The notes under the pieces were generated by a model. That model had not been told where the DNA came from. It did no database searches and was given only the letters and a program-made list of their open reading frames with translations. From an uncultured Collinsella sp. (GTDB lineage Bacteria > Actinomycetota > Coriobacteriia > Coriobacteriales > Coriobacteriaceae), in assembly GCA_900543845.1 (NCBI GenBank), contig UQTD01000007.1:1-43998 (forward strand): a DNA stretch of 43,998 bases, given 5' to 3'. A program made the position numbers and the translations under genes. Numbering within the stretch: position 1 is the first letter of the stretch; the number at the start of each line of letters is the position of its first letter. This document shows, piece by piece, positions 16,019-24,656 of the stretch.

Positions 16019-17632
16019 ATGGCCATCATCAACAAGGGTATGTCCAGGCGTTCGTTCCTCGGCCTCACCGGCAGCGTCGCTGCTGTCGCAGGGCTTGGTC
16101 TCACCGGCTGCGGTGGCAGCTCTAGCGACGAGGGTTCCGCTTCCGGTTCCACCGATTCCGCCAACCGTGGCGGCGGCGTGATCACCGCTGGTTCCGCTTA
16201 CGCTCCGTCCAGCTTCGACCCCGCCAGCACCGGCTCCGCTGTGGGCCTGGGTGCTAACTGGCACGTCGTCGAGGGCCTCTACGGCATCGATTACCACGAC
16301 TACAGCACCTTCAACGAGCTCGCCACCGACGACCCCAAGTCTGTGGACGACACCACTTTCGAGGTTACCATCCGCAAGGGCGCCAAGTTCTCCGATGGCA
16401 CCGAGGTCACCGCTGACGATGTCGTTGCCTCCTACACCGCTTGCGCCGCTTCCGCTACCTATGCTCCGTTCTTCCAGCCCTTCGAGTCCATCGAGGCTAA
16501 GGACGCCAGCACCGTGACGGTCAAGACCAAGGTCCCCAACTTCTCTCTGCTCAAGGATCGTCTTGCCATCATCCGCGTTACCCCGGCCACCCAGACCGAG
16601 GAGGATCGCGCCAAGCAGCCGATCGGCTCCGGCCCCTGGATGTACGACTCTATCTCCGATACCGAGATCACCCTGGTTCCCAACCCCGAGTACAACGGTG
16701 AGTATGCTGCCGAGGATAAGAAGATCCAGTACAGCATCCTGACCGACCCCACCGCTCGCGTTACCGCTCAGCAGGAGGGCTCCACGCTCGTTATGGAGCT
16801 CGTTACCGCTGACGCCGTCGACCAGCTCGAGAGCGCCGGCTGCAAGATCGATAACGTTCAGGGTTTCGGCACCCGCTTCATCATGTTCAACGTCGCCAAG
16901 GAGCCTTGGAACAACGTCAAGGTCCGTCAGGCTGTCATGTATGCGCTCGACACCGAGAAGATGGTCAGCAACACCTTCGCCGGTCTTGCCACCGCTGCCA
17001 GCTGCTACCTGCCCAAGAGCTTCACCAATTATCATGAGGCTTCCACGGTGTACAAGACCGACGCCAAGAAGGCTAAGAAGCTCATCGAGGAGTCCGGCAT
17101 CACCCCGGGTGCCATCACCCTGCGCACCACCGACAACGAGCAGATCAAGGGCATGGCCGCCCAGGTCAAGAACGACCTCGACGCTCTCGGCTTTGAGGTG
17201 ACCATCCAGACCGATACCTCGCCGGCCACCTACGCTGCCATCGACGGCGGCGAGGCCTACGATATCCTCCTTGCCCCTGGCGATCCTTCCTGCTTCGGCG
17301 CTGACCCCGACCTGCTGCTCAACTGGTGGTATGGCGACAACGTCTGGATGCAGACCCGTTGCCCGTGGAAGGAGTCCGCTGAGTGGCAGAAGCTTCACGG
17401 TCTCATGGACGAGGCTCTTGCCGCCGAGGGCGACGAGCAGCAGAAGAAGTGGAACGAGTGCTTCGACATCATCGCCGACAACGCCGTTCTGTACCCCGTT
17501 GTCCACGTCAAGACCGTCTCCGCTTCCTGGGACGATCCGTCCACCGCGCCCAACGGCGAGGCTCTCGACGGCTTCAAGGGCATCGGCACGACGAGCATGT
17601 CCTTCAGGGGCGTTGCGACCGTCAAGGCGTAA
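16019..17632 (+). CDS. ABC solute-binding lipoprotein (family 5), probable sialic-acid receptor
   Basis: The 537-residue protein starts with a twin-arginine segment SRRSFLGLTG (9-18) and a lipobox ending at Cys31 (LTGC), followed by a Ser/Gly/Asp-rich linker. This is a lipoprotein tethered outside the membrane, possibly exported by Tat. The body has family-5 (peptide/nickel) binding-protein features, such as 'FEVTIRKGAKFSDGTEVTADDV' near residue 115 and 'NVKVRQAVMYALD' near 301. Family-5 proteins bind peptides, nickel or sugars. The downstream nanA/nanK/nanE genes suggest N-acetylneuraminate or a derivative, as for the Sat-type sialic-acid ABC systems. Codon use is strongly C-ending, typical of a highly expressed gene. 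AGGAG at 16008 sets the start. Confidence 0.85.
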   Translation: MAIINKGMSRRSFLGLTGSVAAVAGLGLTGCGGSSSDEGSASGSTDSANRGGGVITAGSAYAPSSFDPASTGSAVGLGANWHVVEGLYGIDYHDYSTFNELATDDPKSVDDTTFEVTIRKGAKFSDGTEVTADDVVASYTACAASATYAPFFQPFESIEAKDASTVTVKTKVPNFSLLKDRLAIIRVTPATQTEEDRAKQPIGSGPWMYDSISDTEITLVPNPEYNGEYAAEDKKIQYSILTDPTARVTAQQEGSTLVMELVTADAVDQLESAGCKIDNVQGFGTRFIMFNVAKEPWNNVKVRQAVMYALDTEKMVSNTFAGLATAASCYLPKSFTNYHEASTVYKTDAKKAKKLIEESGITPGAITLRTTDNEQIKGMAAQVKNDLDALGFEVTIQTDTSPATYAAIDGGEAYDILLAPGDPSCFGADPDLLLNWWYGDNVWMQTRCPWKESAEWQKLHGLMDEALAAEGDEQQKKWNECFDIIADNAVLYPVVHVKTVSASWDDPSTAPNGEALDGFKGIGTTSMSFRGVATVKA

Positions 17633-17694
17633 GACTCGCTTGAGTCTGTATGCAGGATGTCGGCCGTTGGGACCGTATCCTCATAGTTGAAACA

Positions 17695-17728
17695 AAGACC
17701 CGGGCGGCAACGATGTCGCTCGGGTCTT
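17695..17728 (+). other. hairpin between binding-protein and permease genes
   Basis: AAGACCCG (17695-17702) pairs with CGGGTCTT (17721-17728), with inner GCG/CGC pairs, and no T-run follows. Such hairpins often protect the binding-protein mRNA 3' end or allow partial termination, giving more receptor than permease. Confidence 0.6.
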
Positions 17729-17789
17729 GTAATGAGTATCCGTACTCATATACCAGTTGGTCCTACCGACAAAAGAAAGGGGAGAGAAC

Positions 17790-18746
17790 GTGAACAACTT
17801 GCTACGTTTGATTGGAAGGCGTCTTGTGGCGCTGCCGATCATGGCATTGGGCGTCACCGTCCTGGTGTTCTTCCTTATGTCGTTCTCCAAGACCGACCCC
17901 GCCTACACGGCGTTGGGTGACGGTGCCTCGCCCGAGGCGGTTGCCGAGTACCATGAGAAGTATGGTCTGGACGACCCCTGGCCTGTGCGCTACGTGCGCT
18001 ATATGGGCGATTTGATTCATGGCGACATGGGTACCTACGGCGCTGCCCGCAACTCCGTTGCCAAGCGCATCTCCACGGCCCTGCCCGTCACGATGCAGCT
18101 GACCTTCATCGGTCTTGCCATCGGTGCGGTCGTTTCGTTTTTGCTCGGCGTCATCGCGGCACTGTATCGCGACAAATGGCCGGACCAAGTGATCCGCGTC
18201 TTTTCCATCGCCGGCTTGGCAACCCCGTCGTTCTGGCTTGCCGTTCTGTTGATCCTGCTGTTCTCTTCCTACCTTAAGGTGCTCCCGGCATCGGGTGCTC
18301 TGCCTCACTTCACCACGAATCCGGTTGGCTATCTGGGACGTATGATCATGCCCGCTATCGCCTTGGCATTTCCGCTGACGGGCCAGATGACTCGTATCGT
18401 GCGTACCGCCATGGTCGAGGAGCTCGACAAGGACTATGTCCGTATGGCTCGTGGCGCCGGCGTTCCCGAGAAGGTCGTCGTCGGCATCAACGTTCTTCGC
18501 AATGCGCTGATCACCCCGGTCACCACCCTCGGTCTTAAGATCGGCTACCTCATGGGCGGCGCCGTCGTCATCGAGGTTATCTTCAACCTCCCCGGCATGG
18601 GCACTGCGATTCTGCAGGGCGTTCAGGGCAACGAGGCGAACCTGGTTCAGGGCGTCGTTATCGTCGTTGCTCTTGCCTTCATCATCATCAACATCGTGGT
18701 TGACATGCTCTACCTGCTCATCAACCCGCGCATCAGGACGGTGTAG
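17790..18746 (+). CDS. ABC transporter permease (DppB type)
   Basis: This 318-residue inner-membrane permease has one N-terminal transmembrane segment ('LVALPIMALGVTVLVFFLM'), the conserved extracytoplasmic 'YGLDDPWPVRYVRYMGDLIHGDMG', then about five more transmembrane segments. The coupling-helix EAA region is 'KDYVRMARGAGVPEKVVVG', contacting the ATPase. It ends with 'INPRIR', as DppB/OppB permeases do. The start is GTG at 17790 after AAAGGGGAGAG. The fused permease-ATPase follows 3 bp after the stop, so the genes form one operon with the receptor. Confidence 0.93.
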   Translation: MNNLLRLIGRRLVALPIMALGVTVLVFFLMSFSKTDPAYTALGDGASPEAVAEYHEKYGLDDPWPVRYVRYMGDLIHGDMGTYGAARNSVAKRISTALPVTMQLTFIGLAIGAVVSFLLGVIAALYRDKWPDQVIRVFSIAGLATPSFWLAVLLILLFSSYLKVLPASGALPHFTTNPVGYLGRMIMPAIALAFPLTGQMTRIVRTAMVEELDKDYVRMARGAGVPEKVVVGINVLRNALITPVTTLGLKIGYLMGGAVVIEVIFNLPGMGTAILQGVQGNEANLVQGVVIVVALAFIIINIVVDMLYLLINPRIRTV

Positions 18747-18749
18747 ATT

Positions 18750-20765
18750 ATGGTAAAGATTCGAGAGAAGCAAACCGAGCAGCTCGAGAAGGCTGCCTCC
18801 AAGGGGCTCAAGCTCGGTGGCTGGAAGAAGATGACGCTGTCTTCTAAGATTGCCGCCGTCGTGCTGGTGCTGGTCGCCCTGACTGCGATTTTGGCGCCCC
18901 TTCTTGCCCCCTATAGCCCGGTCGAGATCTTTACGGCTCGCCAGGCTCCCGGCAACGGATTTATCTTCGGTACCGACGATAAGGGCCGCGACATTCTGTC
19001 GCGTATGCTCTACGGTGGTCGTTACTCGCTGATTATCGGCTTTGGCGCCACTGCCATGGCTCTGGTCTGCGGCTCGGTCGTGGGCGCCCTTGCAGCGGTT
19101 TCGCGCAAGTCTATCTCTGAGGCGATCATGCGTATCCTGGACATCATCATGTCCATCCCGGGTATCGCCCTCGCAGCCGTTTTCGTCTCCATCCTGGGCA
19201 ATTCCGTGCCGTCGATCATTTTCGCCATCGGCTTTATGTACACTCCGCAGATCGCCCGTATCGTGCGCGCCAACATCGTGTCCGAGTACGGTGAGGACTA
19301 TGTCCGCGCGGTCATCGTGTCCGGCGCCAAGGCTCCGTGGATTCTGATCAAGCATGTTCTGCGCAACTGCATCGCTCCGATCATGGTCTTCACCGTTACC
19401 CTGGTCGCAGACGCCATCATCTTCGAGGCCTCGCTGACCTTCATCGGCGCCGGCATCCAGGAGCCCACCGCTACCTGGGGCAACATCCTCGCCGACGCCC
19501 GCGGCGGCGTGCTCGCTGGCCGTTGGTGGCAGGCACTGTTCCCGGGCCTGGCCATTATGATCACCTGCCTGGCGCTCAACATCCTCTCCGAGGGTATTAC
19601 CGACGCCATGGCCGCTGCTCCCTCCGCCGCCCTGGATCCGACCGATTCCTCCAAGCGTCGCGAGGCCGATCTGCTGGTCTCCGACCCCGTTCGTGCCTAC
19701 AAGGAGCAGGCTCAGTCCCTCTCCGCTCGCCTTGGCGCCCTGCGCGATGTCGAGCTCAAGCGTAACGACCGCCATGTGCCCGACGAGTCTGTCGAGCCGA
19801 TTCTCTCGGTCCGTGACTTCTGCATTCAGTTTGAGCACCACGGTGATATCAACGTCGTCGACCACGTCAACTTTGACGTCCGTCCCGGCCAGACCATGGG
19901 CCTGGTAGGCGAGTCCGGCTGCGGTAAGTCCATCACCACGCTGGCCATCATGGGCCTGACCGACGATGACGAGCACCTTTCTGGTGAGGTTCTCTGGGAG
20001 GGCCGCGATCTGCTCAAGATGAGCAAGAAGGAGTGGTTCGGCCTGCGCGGTACCGATATCGCCATGGTCTATCAGGACGCCCTGTCCTCGCTCAACCCCT
20101 CCATGCTCATTTCCGCCCAGATGAAGCAGCTCACCAAGCGCGGCGGCACCCGTAGCGCCGAGGAGCTCCTGGAGCTCGTGGGCCTCGACCCCAAGCGTAC
20201 GCTCGAGAGCTATCCGCATGAGCTTTCCGGTGGTCAGCGTCAGCGCGTTCTGATCGCTATGGCCCTTACCCGCGACCCCAAGCTGGTCATCTGCGACGAG
20301 CCCACGACCGCTCTGGACGTTACCGTCCAGAAGCAGGTCATCAAGCTGCTTAACGACCTTCAGGCCAAGCTCGGCTTTGCCATGATCTTCGTTTCGCACG
20401 ACCTGGCACTGGTCGCCGAGGTCGCCCATAACATCACGGTTATGTACGCCGGCCAGGTTATCGAGCAGGCGCCCACCAAGGAGCTGCTCACCAACCCGAT
20501 CCACGAGTACACTCGCGGTCTTCTGGGTTCCGTCCTGTCCATCGAGAGCGGTTCGGGCCGCCTGCACCAGGTGCCCGGCGCCGTTCCGAGCCCGCGCGAT
20601 TTCCCCAAGGGCGATCGCTTCGCACCCCGCTCGAGTCATCCGCGCATTGGCCTGGACACCCGTCCGGTCTTCAAGCGCGTGCCCGGCACCGAGCACTTCT
20701 ATTCCGAGCTCCCCGACGAGGTGCTCAAGGCAAATGGTTTGACCCCTCACGCGGAGGTGATGTAG
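18750..20765 (+). CDS. ABC transporter permease-ATPase fusion (DppC-DppD)
   Basis: This 671-residue protein joins a DppC-type permease (about 1-300; 'FGTDDKGRDILSRMLYGGR', EAA region near 'EDYVRAVIVSGAKAPWILIKH') to a DppD-type ATPase (about 349-671). The ATPase has Walker A GESGCGKS near 387, 'LSGGQRQRV' near 491 and Walker B 'LVICDEPTTALD'. The linker (about 300-348) is charged. The oligopeptide C-terminal domain is present, but its usual Cys ligands are gone: 'PKGDRFAPRSSHP' replaces the P-x-GC-x-F-x-RCP pattern. Fusions of this kind are known in some sialic-acid (Sat-type) transporters, as far as I recall, which fits the neighbouring nan genes. Confidence 0.93.
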   Translation: MVKIREKQTEQLEKAASKGLKLGGWKKMTLSSKIAAVVLVLVALTAILAPLLAPYSPVEIFTARQAPGNGFIFGTDDKGRDILSRMLYGGRYSLIIGFGATAMALVCGSVVGALAAVSRKSISEAIMRILDIIMSIPGIALAAVFVSILGNSVPSIIFAIGFMYTPQIARIVRANIVSEYGEDYVRAVIVSGAKAPWILIKHVLRNCIAPIMVFTVTLVADAIIFEASLTFIGAGIQEPTATWGNILADARGGVLAGRWWQALFPGLAIMITCLALNILSEGITDAMAAAPSAALDPTDSSKRREADLLVSDPVRAYKEQAQSLSARLGALRDVELKRNDRHVPDESVEPILSVRDFCIQFEHHGDINVVDHVNFDVRPGQTMGLVGESGCGKSITTLAIMGLTDDDEHLSGEVLWEGRDLLKMSKKEWFGLRGTDIAMVYQDALSSLNPSMLISAQMKQLTKRGGTRSAEELLELVGLDPKRTLESYPHELSGGQRQRVLIAMALTRDPKLVICDEPTTALDVTVQKQVIKLLNDLQAKLGFAMIFVSHDLALVAEVAHNITVMYAGQVIEQAPTKELLTNPIHEYTRGLLGSVLSIESGSGRLHQVPGAVPSPRDFPKGDRFAPRSSHPRIGLDTRPVFKRVPGTEHFYSELPDEVLKANGLTPHAEVM

Positions 20766-21593
20766 ATGAGCGAGACCGCAGTCAACGGCGTCGAGCCGAT
20801 CATCTTCCTTGATGACGTCCACGTCACCTTTAGGACCCGTACCGGCTCGATTCTGCACCCCAACCTGGTTCACGCCGTCCAGGGTGTAACGATTAAGCTC
20901 ATGCCCGGACAGACCATCGGCATCGTCGGCGAGTCTGGTTGCGGAAAGTCCACCACGGCTAACGTCATGTGCGGCCTGCAGGCCCCCACGAGCGGCAAGG
21001 TCTACTTTAAGGGCAAGGACGTTACCAAACGTACCGCCGAGGACCGTCGCCACATGGGTCGCGTCATCTCGGTCGTGTTCCAGAACCCGGCCACGGCGCT
21101 CAATCCCCGCATGGTCGTTCGCGAGCAACTGCTCGACCCCATGCGCGTCCACAACCTGGGTACCGAGGCCGAGCAGGAGAAGCGCGTCAAGGAGCTCTTG
21201 GAGCTCACCGGCCTGCCCAGCTCCGCCGCCGAGGTTCTTCCCGGCCAGCTTTCGGGCGGCCAGCGTCAGCGCGTGGCAATTGCCCGTGCCCTGTCGCTGA
21301 ACCCCGATGCCATCATCGCCGACGAGCCCACCTCGGCTCTGGACGTTTCGGTCCGCGCGCAGATTCTGAACCTGCTGACCGACCTTAAGAAGGAGCTCGG
21401 CCTGGCCATGGTGTTCATTAGCCATGACATCCAGACGGTCCGCTATATCTCTGACGACATCATCGTTATGAATGGCGGCAAGATCGTCGAGCAGGGCGAG
21501 GCCAAGCAGGTCTTCCAGCACCCTCAGGACCCCTACACCAAGATGCTGCTCGGCGCTGCGCCGTCGCTGCTGCATCCCAAGCTCGGCGAGTAG
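20766..21593 (+). CDS. ABC transporter ATPase (DppF type, short)
   Basis: This is the second ATPase of the transporter, 275 residues. It has Walker A GESGCGKS (55-62), signature 'LSGGQRQRVAIARALS', Walker B 'AIIADEPTSALD' and the switch His in 'VFISHD'. It ends just after 'HPQDPYTKMLLGAAPSLLHPKLGE' and so lacks the roughly 60-residue oligopeptide C-terminal domain with its Cys cluster, unlike OppF at 38896. It starts at the ATG right after the fusion gene's stop. It should pair with the fused ATPase half to drive import. Confidence 0.93.
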   Translation: MSETAVNGVEPIIFLDDVHVTFRTRTGSILHPNLVHAVQGVTIKLMPGQTIGIVGESGCGKSTTANVMCGLQAPTSGKVYFKGKDVTKRTAEDRRHMGRVISVVFQNPATALNPRMVVREQLLDPMRVHNLGTEAEQEKRVKELLELTGLPSSAAEVLPGQLSGGQRQRVAIARALSLNPDAIIADEPTSALDVSVRAQILNLLTDLKKELGLAMVFISHDIQTVRYISDDIIVMNGGKIVEQGEAKQVFQHPQDPYTKMLLGAAPSLLHPKLGE

Positions 21594-21673
21594 CCTCGCT
21601 TTCCCTCCCGTGCGCCCGGTTCCCTTGCCGGGCGCACCTCCGTTGCGATTTCGAAAGGTTGGGTTCACGAGCC

Positions 21674-22651
21674 ATGCCAAGTGCTCAGGAGCTACAACAG
21701 CAATTTGGTGAATATCGAGGCGCCATGCCCCGTCCATCAGATTTCGATCTCTTTTGGAAGGATCGCATGGCCGAGGCTGACGCCGTCGGGCTTGACTATG
21801 CGATCGAGGCGGCATCGGTCACCGATGCCGTGACCTGCCAGCTTTTCGATCTCTGGTATACCGGCATGTGTGGCGCTCGCCTGCACGCCAAGTACCTTAA
21901 ACCTGTCTCGGACGAGCCCATGCCATTGGTACTTCAGTTCCATGGATATCCAGGTGCGAGTCGCAGCTGGTTTGAGCAGGCATCGTTTGCGGGCATGGGC
22001 ATGGCGCTCATTGCTCTCGATTGTCCTGGTCAAGGAGGTCCGTCCGAGGACATTGGCGGATTTGAGGGCACAACGGTCGCGGGCCATATCGTCGCCGGTA
22101 TCGACGGTGACCCGGCCAACCTCTACTATGTCCGCTTGCACCAAGATATTCGCATTCTGTGCCGTATTGTTCGCGAGCTCGAGGGCATCGATCTTGCCCG
22201 TGTGTTTGTGAACGGCGCGTCGCAGGGCGGCGGTTTGGGTATAGCGACCTGTGCGCTTAACAGCGAGCTTATCAATCGCGCCGCCATCCTCTATCCCTTC
22301 CTGTCGGATTTCCGCCTGGTCTGGGATTTGGATGCCGACGACATCGCCTACGAGGGCCTGCGCTATTGGTCTCGCTGGTTTGACGAGGACTCGACTCGTA
22401 TCGACGAAGCCTATGCCAAGCTGGCGTACTTCGATTCCAAGAACTTTGCCCCCATGGTCAAATGCCCCGTGCTGTTTGGCACGGGCACAGCCGATATCGT
22501 CTGCCCTCCGGCGACGCAGTTTGCAGTCTACAACAACCTGACCTGCGAAAAGCGTCATGAGTTCTTTGAAGGCTTCGGTCACGAGGAGATTCAGGATTTT
22601 GACGATCTGATCATTCCGTTTTTCTGCAAGGGAGGGGAGGCTCATGTCTAA
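21674..22651 (+). CDS. AXE1-family acetyl esterase
   Basis: This 325-residue cytoplasmic alpha/beta hydrolase is of the acetyl-xylan esterase / cephalosporin-C deacetylase family. The nucleophile is Ser183 in GASQGG, the acid Asp274 in 'GTADIVCPP' and the base His303 in 'GFGHEE'. The 'FHGYPGASRSW' oxyanion segment and 'DCPGQGG' are intact. The family removes O-acetyl groups from sugars. Between a sialic-acid-type transporter and nanA, the likely job is O-deacetylation of imported acetylated sialic acids, which is inference from context. I prefer the ATG at 21674; a TTG at 21659 is the alternative. It overlaps the next gene by 8 bp. Confidence 0.87.
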   Translation: MPSAQELQQQFGEYRGAMPRPSDFDLFWKDRMAEADAVGLDYAIEAASVTDAVTCQLFDLWYTGMCGARLHAKYLKPVSDEPMPLVLQFHGYPGASRSWFEQASFAGMGMALIALDCPGQGGPSEDIGGFEGTTVAGHIVAGIDGDPANLYYVRLHQDIRILCRIVRELEGIDLARVFVNGASQGGGLGIATCALNSELINRAAILYPFLSDFRLVWDLDADDIAYEGLRYWSRWFDEDSTRIDEAYAKLAYFDSKNFAPMVKCPVLFGTGTADIVCPPATQFAVYNNLTCEKRHEFFEGFGHEEIQDFDDLIIPFFCKGGEAHV

Positions 22652-23495
22652 GTGCGAGAGCAATATCGATGAGCTGATTGTCCCCGAGCTTGCGGGAATT
22701 GCTGGGACGGTTTCGTCAAGGCTCTCTGATTTCCGGGATTGGCGCGGCGATGCTTCTGCGGATGTTTCCGAGTTGGAGACAGCCGCTTCGGACCTTGAGG
22801 TTTGCGGGCTGACCGTTACGGCGATTGATTTCGCAAATCCGTGCGCGCGCTACTCCGAGGTTTCCTTTGAGCTCGGCGGGTATGTCGTGCACGGCCGTTT
22901 GATTGAGCCTGTTGGTCGTGACCGGGCATCCGAGCTTGTGCCACTATGCCTGATGTTTCACGACATCGACCGACCCGTGCGCGGCTGGCATCACATGACG
23001 AGATTTGTCGCCATGGGGTATGCCGTCCTCGCGCTGGACGATGAGACTATTGGATCCAACGATCTGCAGCAGGGGATTACCTCGCCTGCTTTTGTCGAGC
23101 GTGTCCGTTGGGGCTGCGCGTTGGCGAAGGTTGCGCGCAACCTTGATGGCATGGATCCCGACCGCATCTTTGCATGGGGCGAGGGCCTTGGCGGCGGTGT
23201 CGCGCTGGCGGTTTCTGCTCTGGACGAGCGGGGCCTTGCCTGCACGGCGCTTGCCAATCCGCTTCCCAGCGGTCTCGAGACGCTGTCGCCTCGGGTTCGT
23301 GGCTCGGTGCTCATGGGCACATCGCTCATGGATACCGTGAGTGATCCCAAGGGTCAGTTTGCCGTATTCAACGGTCTTGAGTGTGACCGGAGGCATATCA
23401 TCTATGCCAAATACGCTCACGAGCGCATCAATGCGTTCGAAAACGAAGTCGTCGACTTCTTTAACCAAACGTTCTATTCGTGTTCTTTGGCCTAG
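22644..23495 (+). CDS. Degenerate AXE1-like esterase paralogue
   Basis: This 283-residue protein aligns with its upstream neighbour through the central hydrolase core ('MFHDIDRPVRGWHHM', 'MDPDRIFAWGEGLGGGVAL', 'GQFAVFNGLECDRRHIIYAKYAHER'). The nucleophile elbow reads G-E-G-L-G-G, so the position of Ser183 is Gly181. The oxyanion HGYPG and GQG segments are also lost, while an Asp and the His of the triad seem kept. It is therefore probably not an esterase by the usual mechanism. It could be a regulatory or structural partner of the active enzyme, or a sugar-binding remnant. The reading frame is intact and has a strong GGGAGG site inside the upstream gene. Confidence 0.75.
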   Translation: MSKCESNIDELIVPELAGIAGTVSSRLSDFRDWRGDASADVSELETAASDLEVCGLTVTAIDFANPCARYSEVSFELGGYVVHGRLIEPVGRDRASELVPLCLMFHDIDRPVRGWHHMTRFVAMGYAVLALDDETIGSNDLQQGITSPAFVERVRWGCALAKVARNLDGMDPDRIFAWGEGLGGGVALAVSALDERGLACTALANPLPSGLETLSPRVRGSVLMGTSLMDTVSDPKGQFAVFNGLECDRRHIIYAKYAHERINAFENEVVDFFNQTFYSCSLA

Positions 23496-23563
23496 ACGGC
23501 CTGGACACCGCCAACAAGAGTGGGCGGCATAGGGCTGCCCGCCAGACAACTAAGGAGATTCTT

Positions 23564-24484
23564 GTGGCAACTCAGAAATTCACCGGCGTTATCCCTCCCG
23601 TCGTTGTTCCCGATACCGAAGACCACCAGCTCGACGTTGCCTCCTTTGAGCGCAGCATCAACCGCATGATCGATGCCGGCGTCGATGGCCTGTTCTTCCT
23701 GGGCTCCTCGGGCGAGGTCGTCTTCTCCACCGACGAGCGCCGTCGCCAGATTGTCGCAGAGGCCGTCCGTATCGTCGACCACCGCGTTCCCGTTCTGGTC
23801 GGCATCATCGACACCGAGACCGAGCGCATGATCGAGCACGGCAAGGTCGCTCAGGAGCTGGGCGCCGATGCGCTCGTCGCCACCTGCCCGTTCTATGCCC
23901 TGCAGGGCATGACCGAGGTCGAGGAGCACTTCCGCATCCTTCACGAGGAACTCGACCTGCCCATCTTCGCCTACGACATCCCCGTGTGCGTCCACACCAA
24001 GCTTCCCTGGAAGCTTCTTGCCAAGCTCGGCGCCGAGGGCGTCCTTGCTGGCGTCAAGGATTCCTCGGGTGATGACATCTCGTTCCGCTACCTCGTTCAG
24101 GAGAACGAAAAGAACGGCCATCCGATGAGCATCCTCACCGGTCACGAGGTTGTTGTCGACGGCGCTTACCTCGGTGGCGCCGACGGCTCTGTCCCGGGTC
24201 TCGCCAACGTTGAGCCCGAGGGCTACGTTCGTCAGTGGAAGGCCGCTCAGGCTGGTGACTGGGCTACCGTCAAGGCCGAGCAGGATCGCCTCAATGAGAT
24301 TTCGCACATCTGGGATGTCACCTCGGGCGTCCAGGGCTATGCCGGTGGCGTCGGCGCCTTCAAGACCGCTATGAACCTCATGGGCATCTTCGACAGCCCG
24401 ACCATGCCGCGCCCGGTGAAGGCCATGACCGGTGAGAACGTCGAGGCGATTCGCAAGGTCCTCCAGGACAACGGTCTCCTTTAA
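23564..24484 (+). CDS. nanA: N-acetylneuraminate lyase-like aldolase (DHDPS superfamily)
   Basis: This 306-residue TIM-barrel aldolase has the pyruvate-binding GSSGE (47-51), Tyr137 in 'FAYDIP' and the Schiff-base Lys165 in 'GVKDSSGD'; the last two match E. coli NanA numbering. The superfamily also includes dihydrodipicolinate synthase and KDG aldolases, and 'KDSSGD' occurs in several branches, so sequence alone is not decisive. The adjoining ManNAc kinase and epimerase genes argue for sialic acid cleavage to N-acetylmannosamine plus pyruvate. The GTG start at 23564 has AAGGAG 6 bp upstream. Codon use is that of a highly expressed gene. A hairpin follows before nanK. Confidence 0.78.
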   Translation: MATQKFTGVIPPVVVPDTEDHQLDVASFERSINRMIDAGVDGLFFLGSSGEVVFSTDERRRQIVAEAVRIVDHRVPVLVGIIDTETERMIEHGKVAQELGADALVATCPFYALQGMTEVEEHFRILHEELDLPIFAYDIPVCVHTKLPWKLLAKLGAEGVLAGVKDSSGDDISFRYLVQENEKNGHPMSILTGHEVVVDGAYLGGADGSVPGLANVEPEGYVRQWKAAQAGDWATVKAEQDRLNEISHIWDVTSGVQGYAGGVGAFKTAMNLMGIFDSPTMPRPVKAMTGENVEAIRKVLQDNGLL

Positions 24485-24516
24485 AGCTTTCCCAGGCACC
24501 CGACCTCGCCGTTCAA

Positions 24517-24559
24517 CCGTGCGGCCATGACCCATTAGGTCAATGGCCGCACGGTTTCT
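24517..24559 (+). terminator. hairpin/attenuator between nanA and nanK
   Basis: CCGTGCGGCCATGACC (24517-24532) pairs with the segment 24538-24554 with one bulged A, loop CATTA, followed by TTTCT. The T-run is weak, so partial read-through into nanK is likely. Confidence 0.6.
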
Positions 24560-24656
24560 CGGCGATCTCGGGCACCTGGAAAACCTTTACCGCGCTGTGA
24601 CGGCTAGCCTGACGGCGCATTTCCTGTAGTTGTTTTTGTCTCCGAAGGAGAACGAC

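Noticed and set aside
18750..20765. Permease-ATPase fusion as a sequencing error joining two genes
   Set aside because: The linker of about 50 residues is in frame, charged and without stop or ribosome site, so a real fusion is the simpler reading.
17802..21815. Minus-strand open frame of 1337 codons across the transporter genes
   Set aside because: It is antisense to three clear ABC genes, low in complexity and rich in H, D, G and R, as expected from strong C/G third-position bias. No ribosome site or domain is seen.
23564..24484. Dihydrodipicolinate synthase (dapA) assignment
   Set aside because: The fold and Lys are shared, but the position between a sugar-type transporter and ManNAc kinase/epimerase genes makes a lyase of the NanA type more likely. 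The sequence alone does not exclude DapA-like activity.
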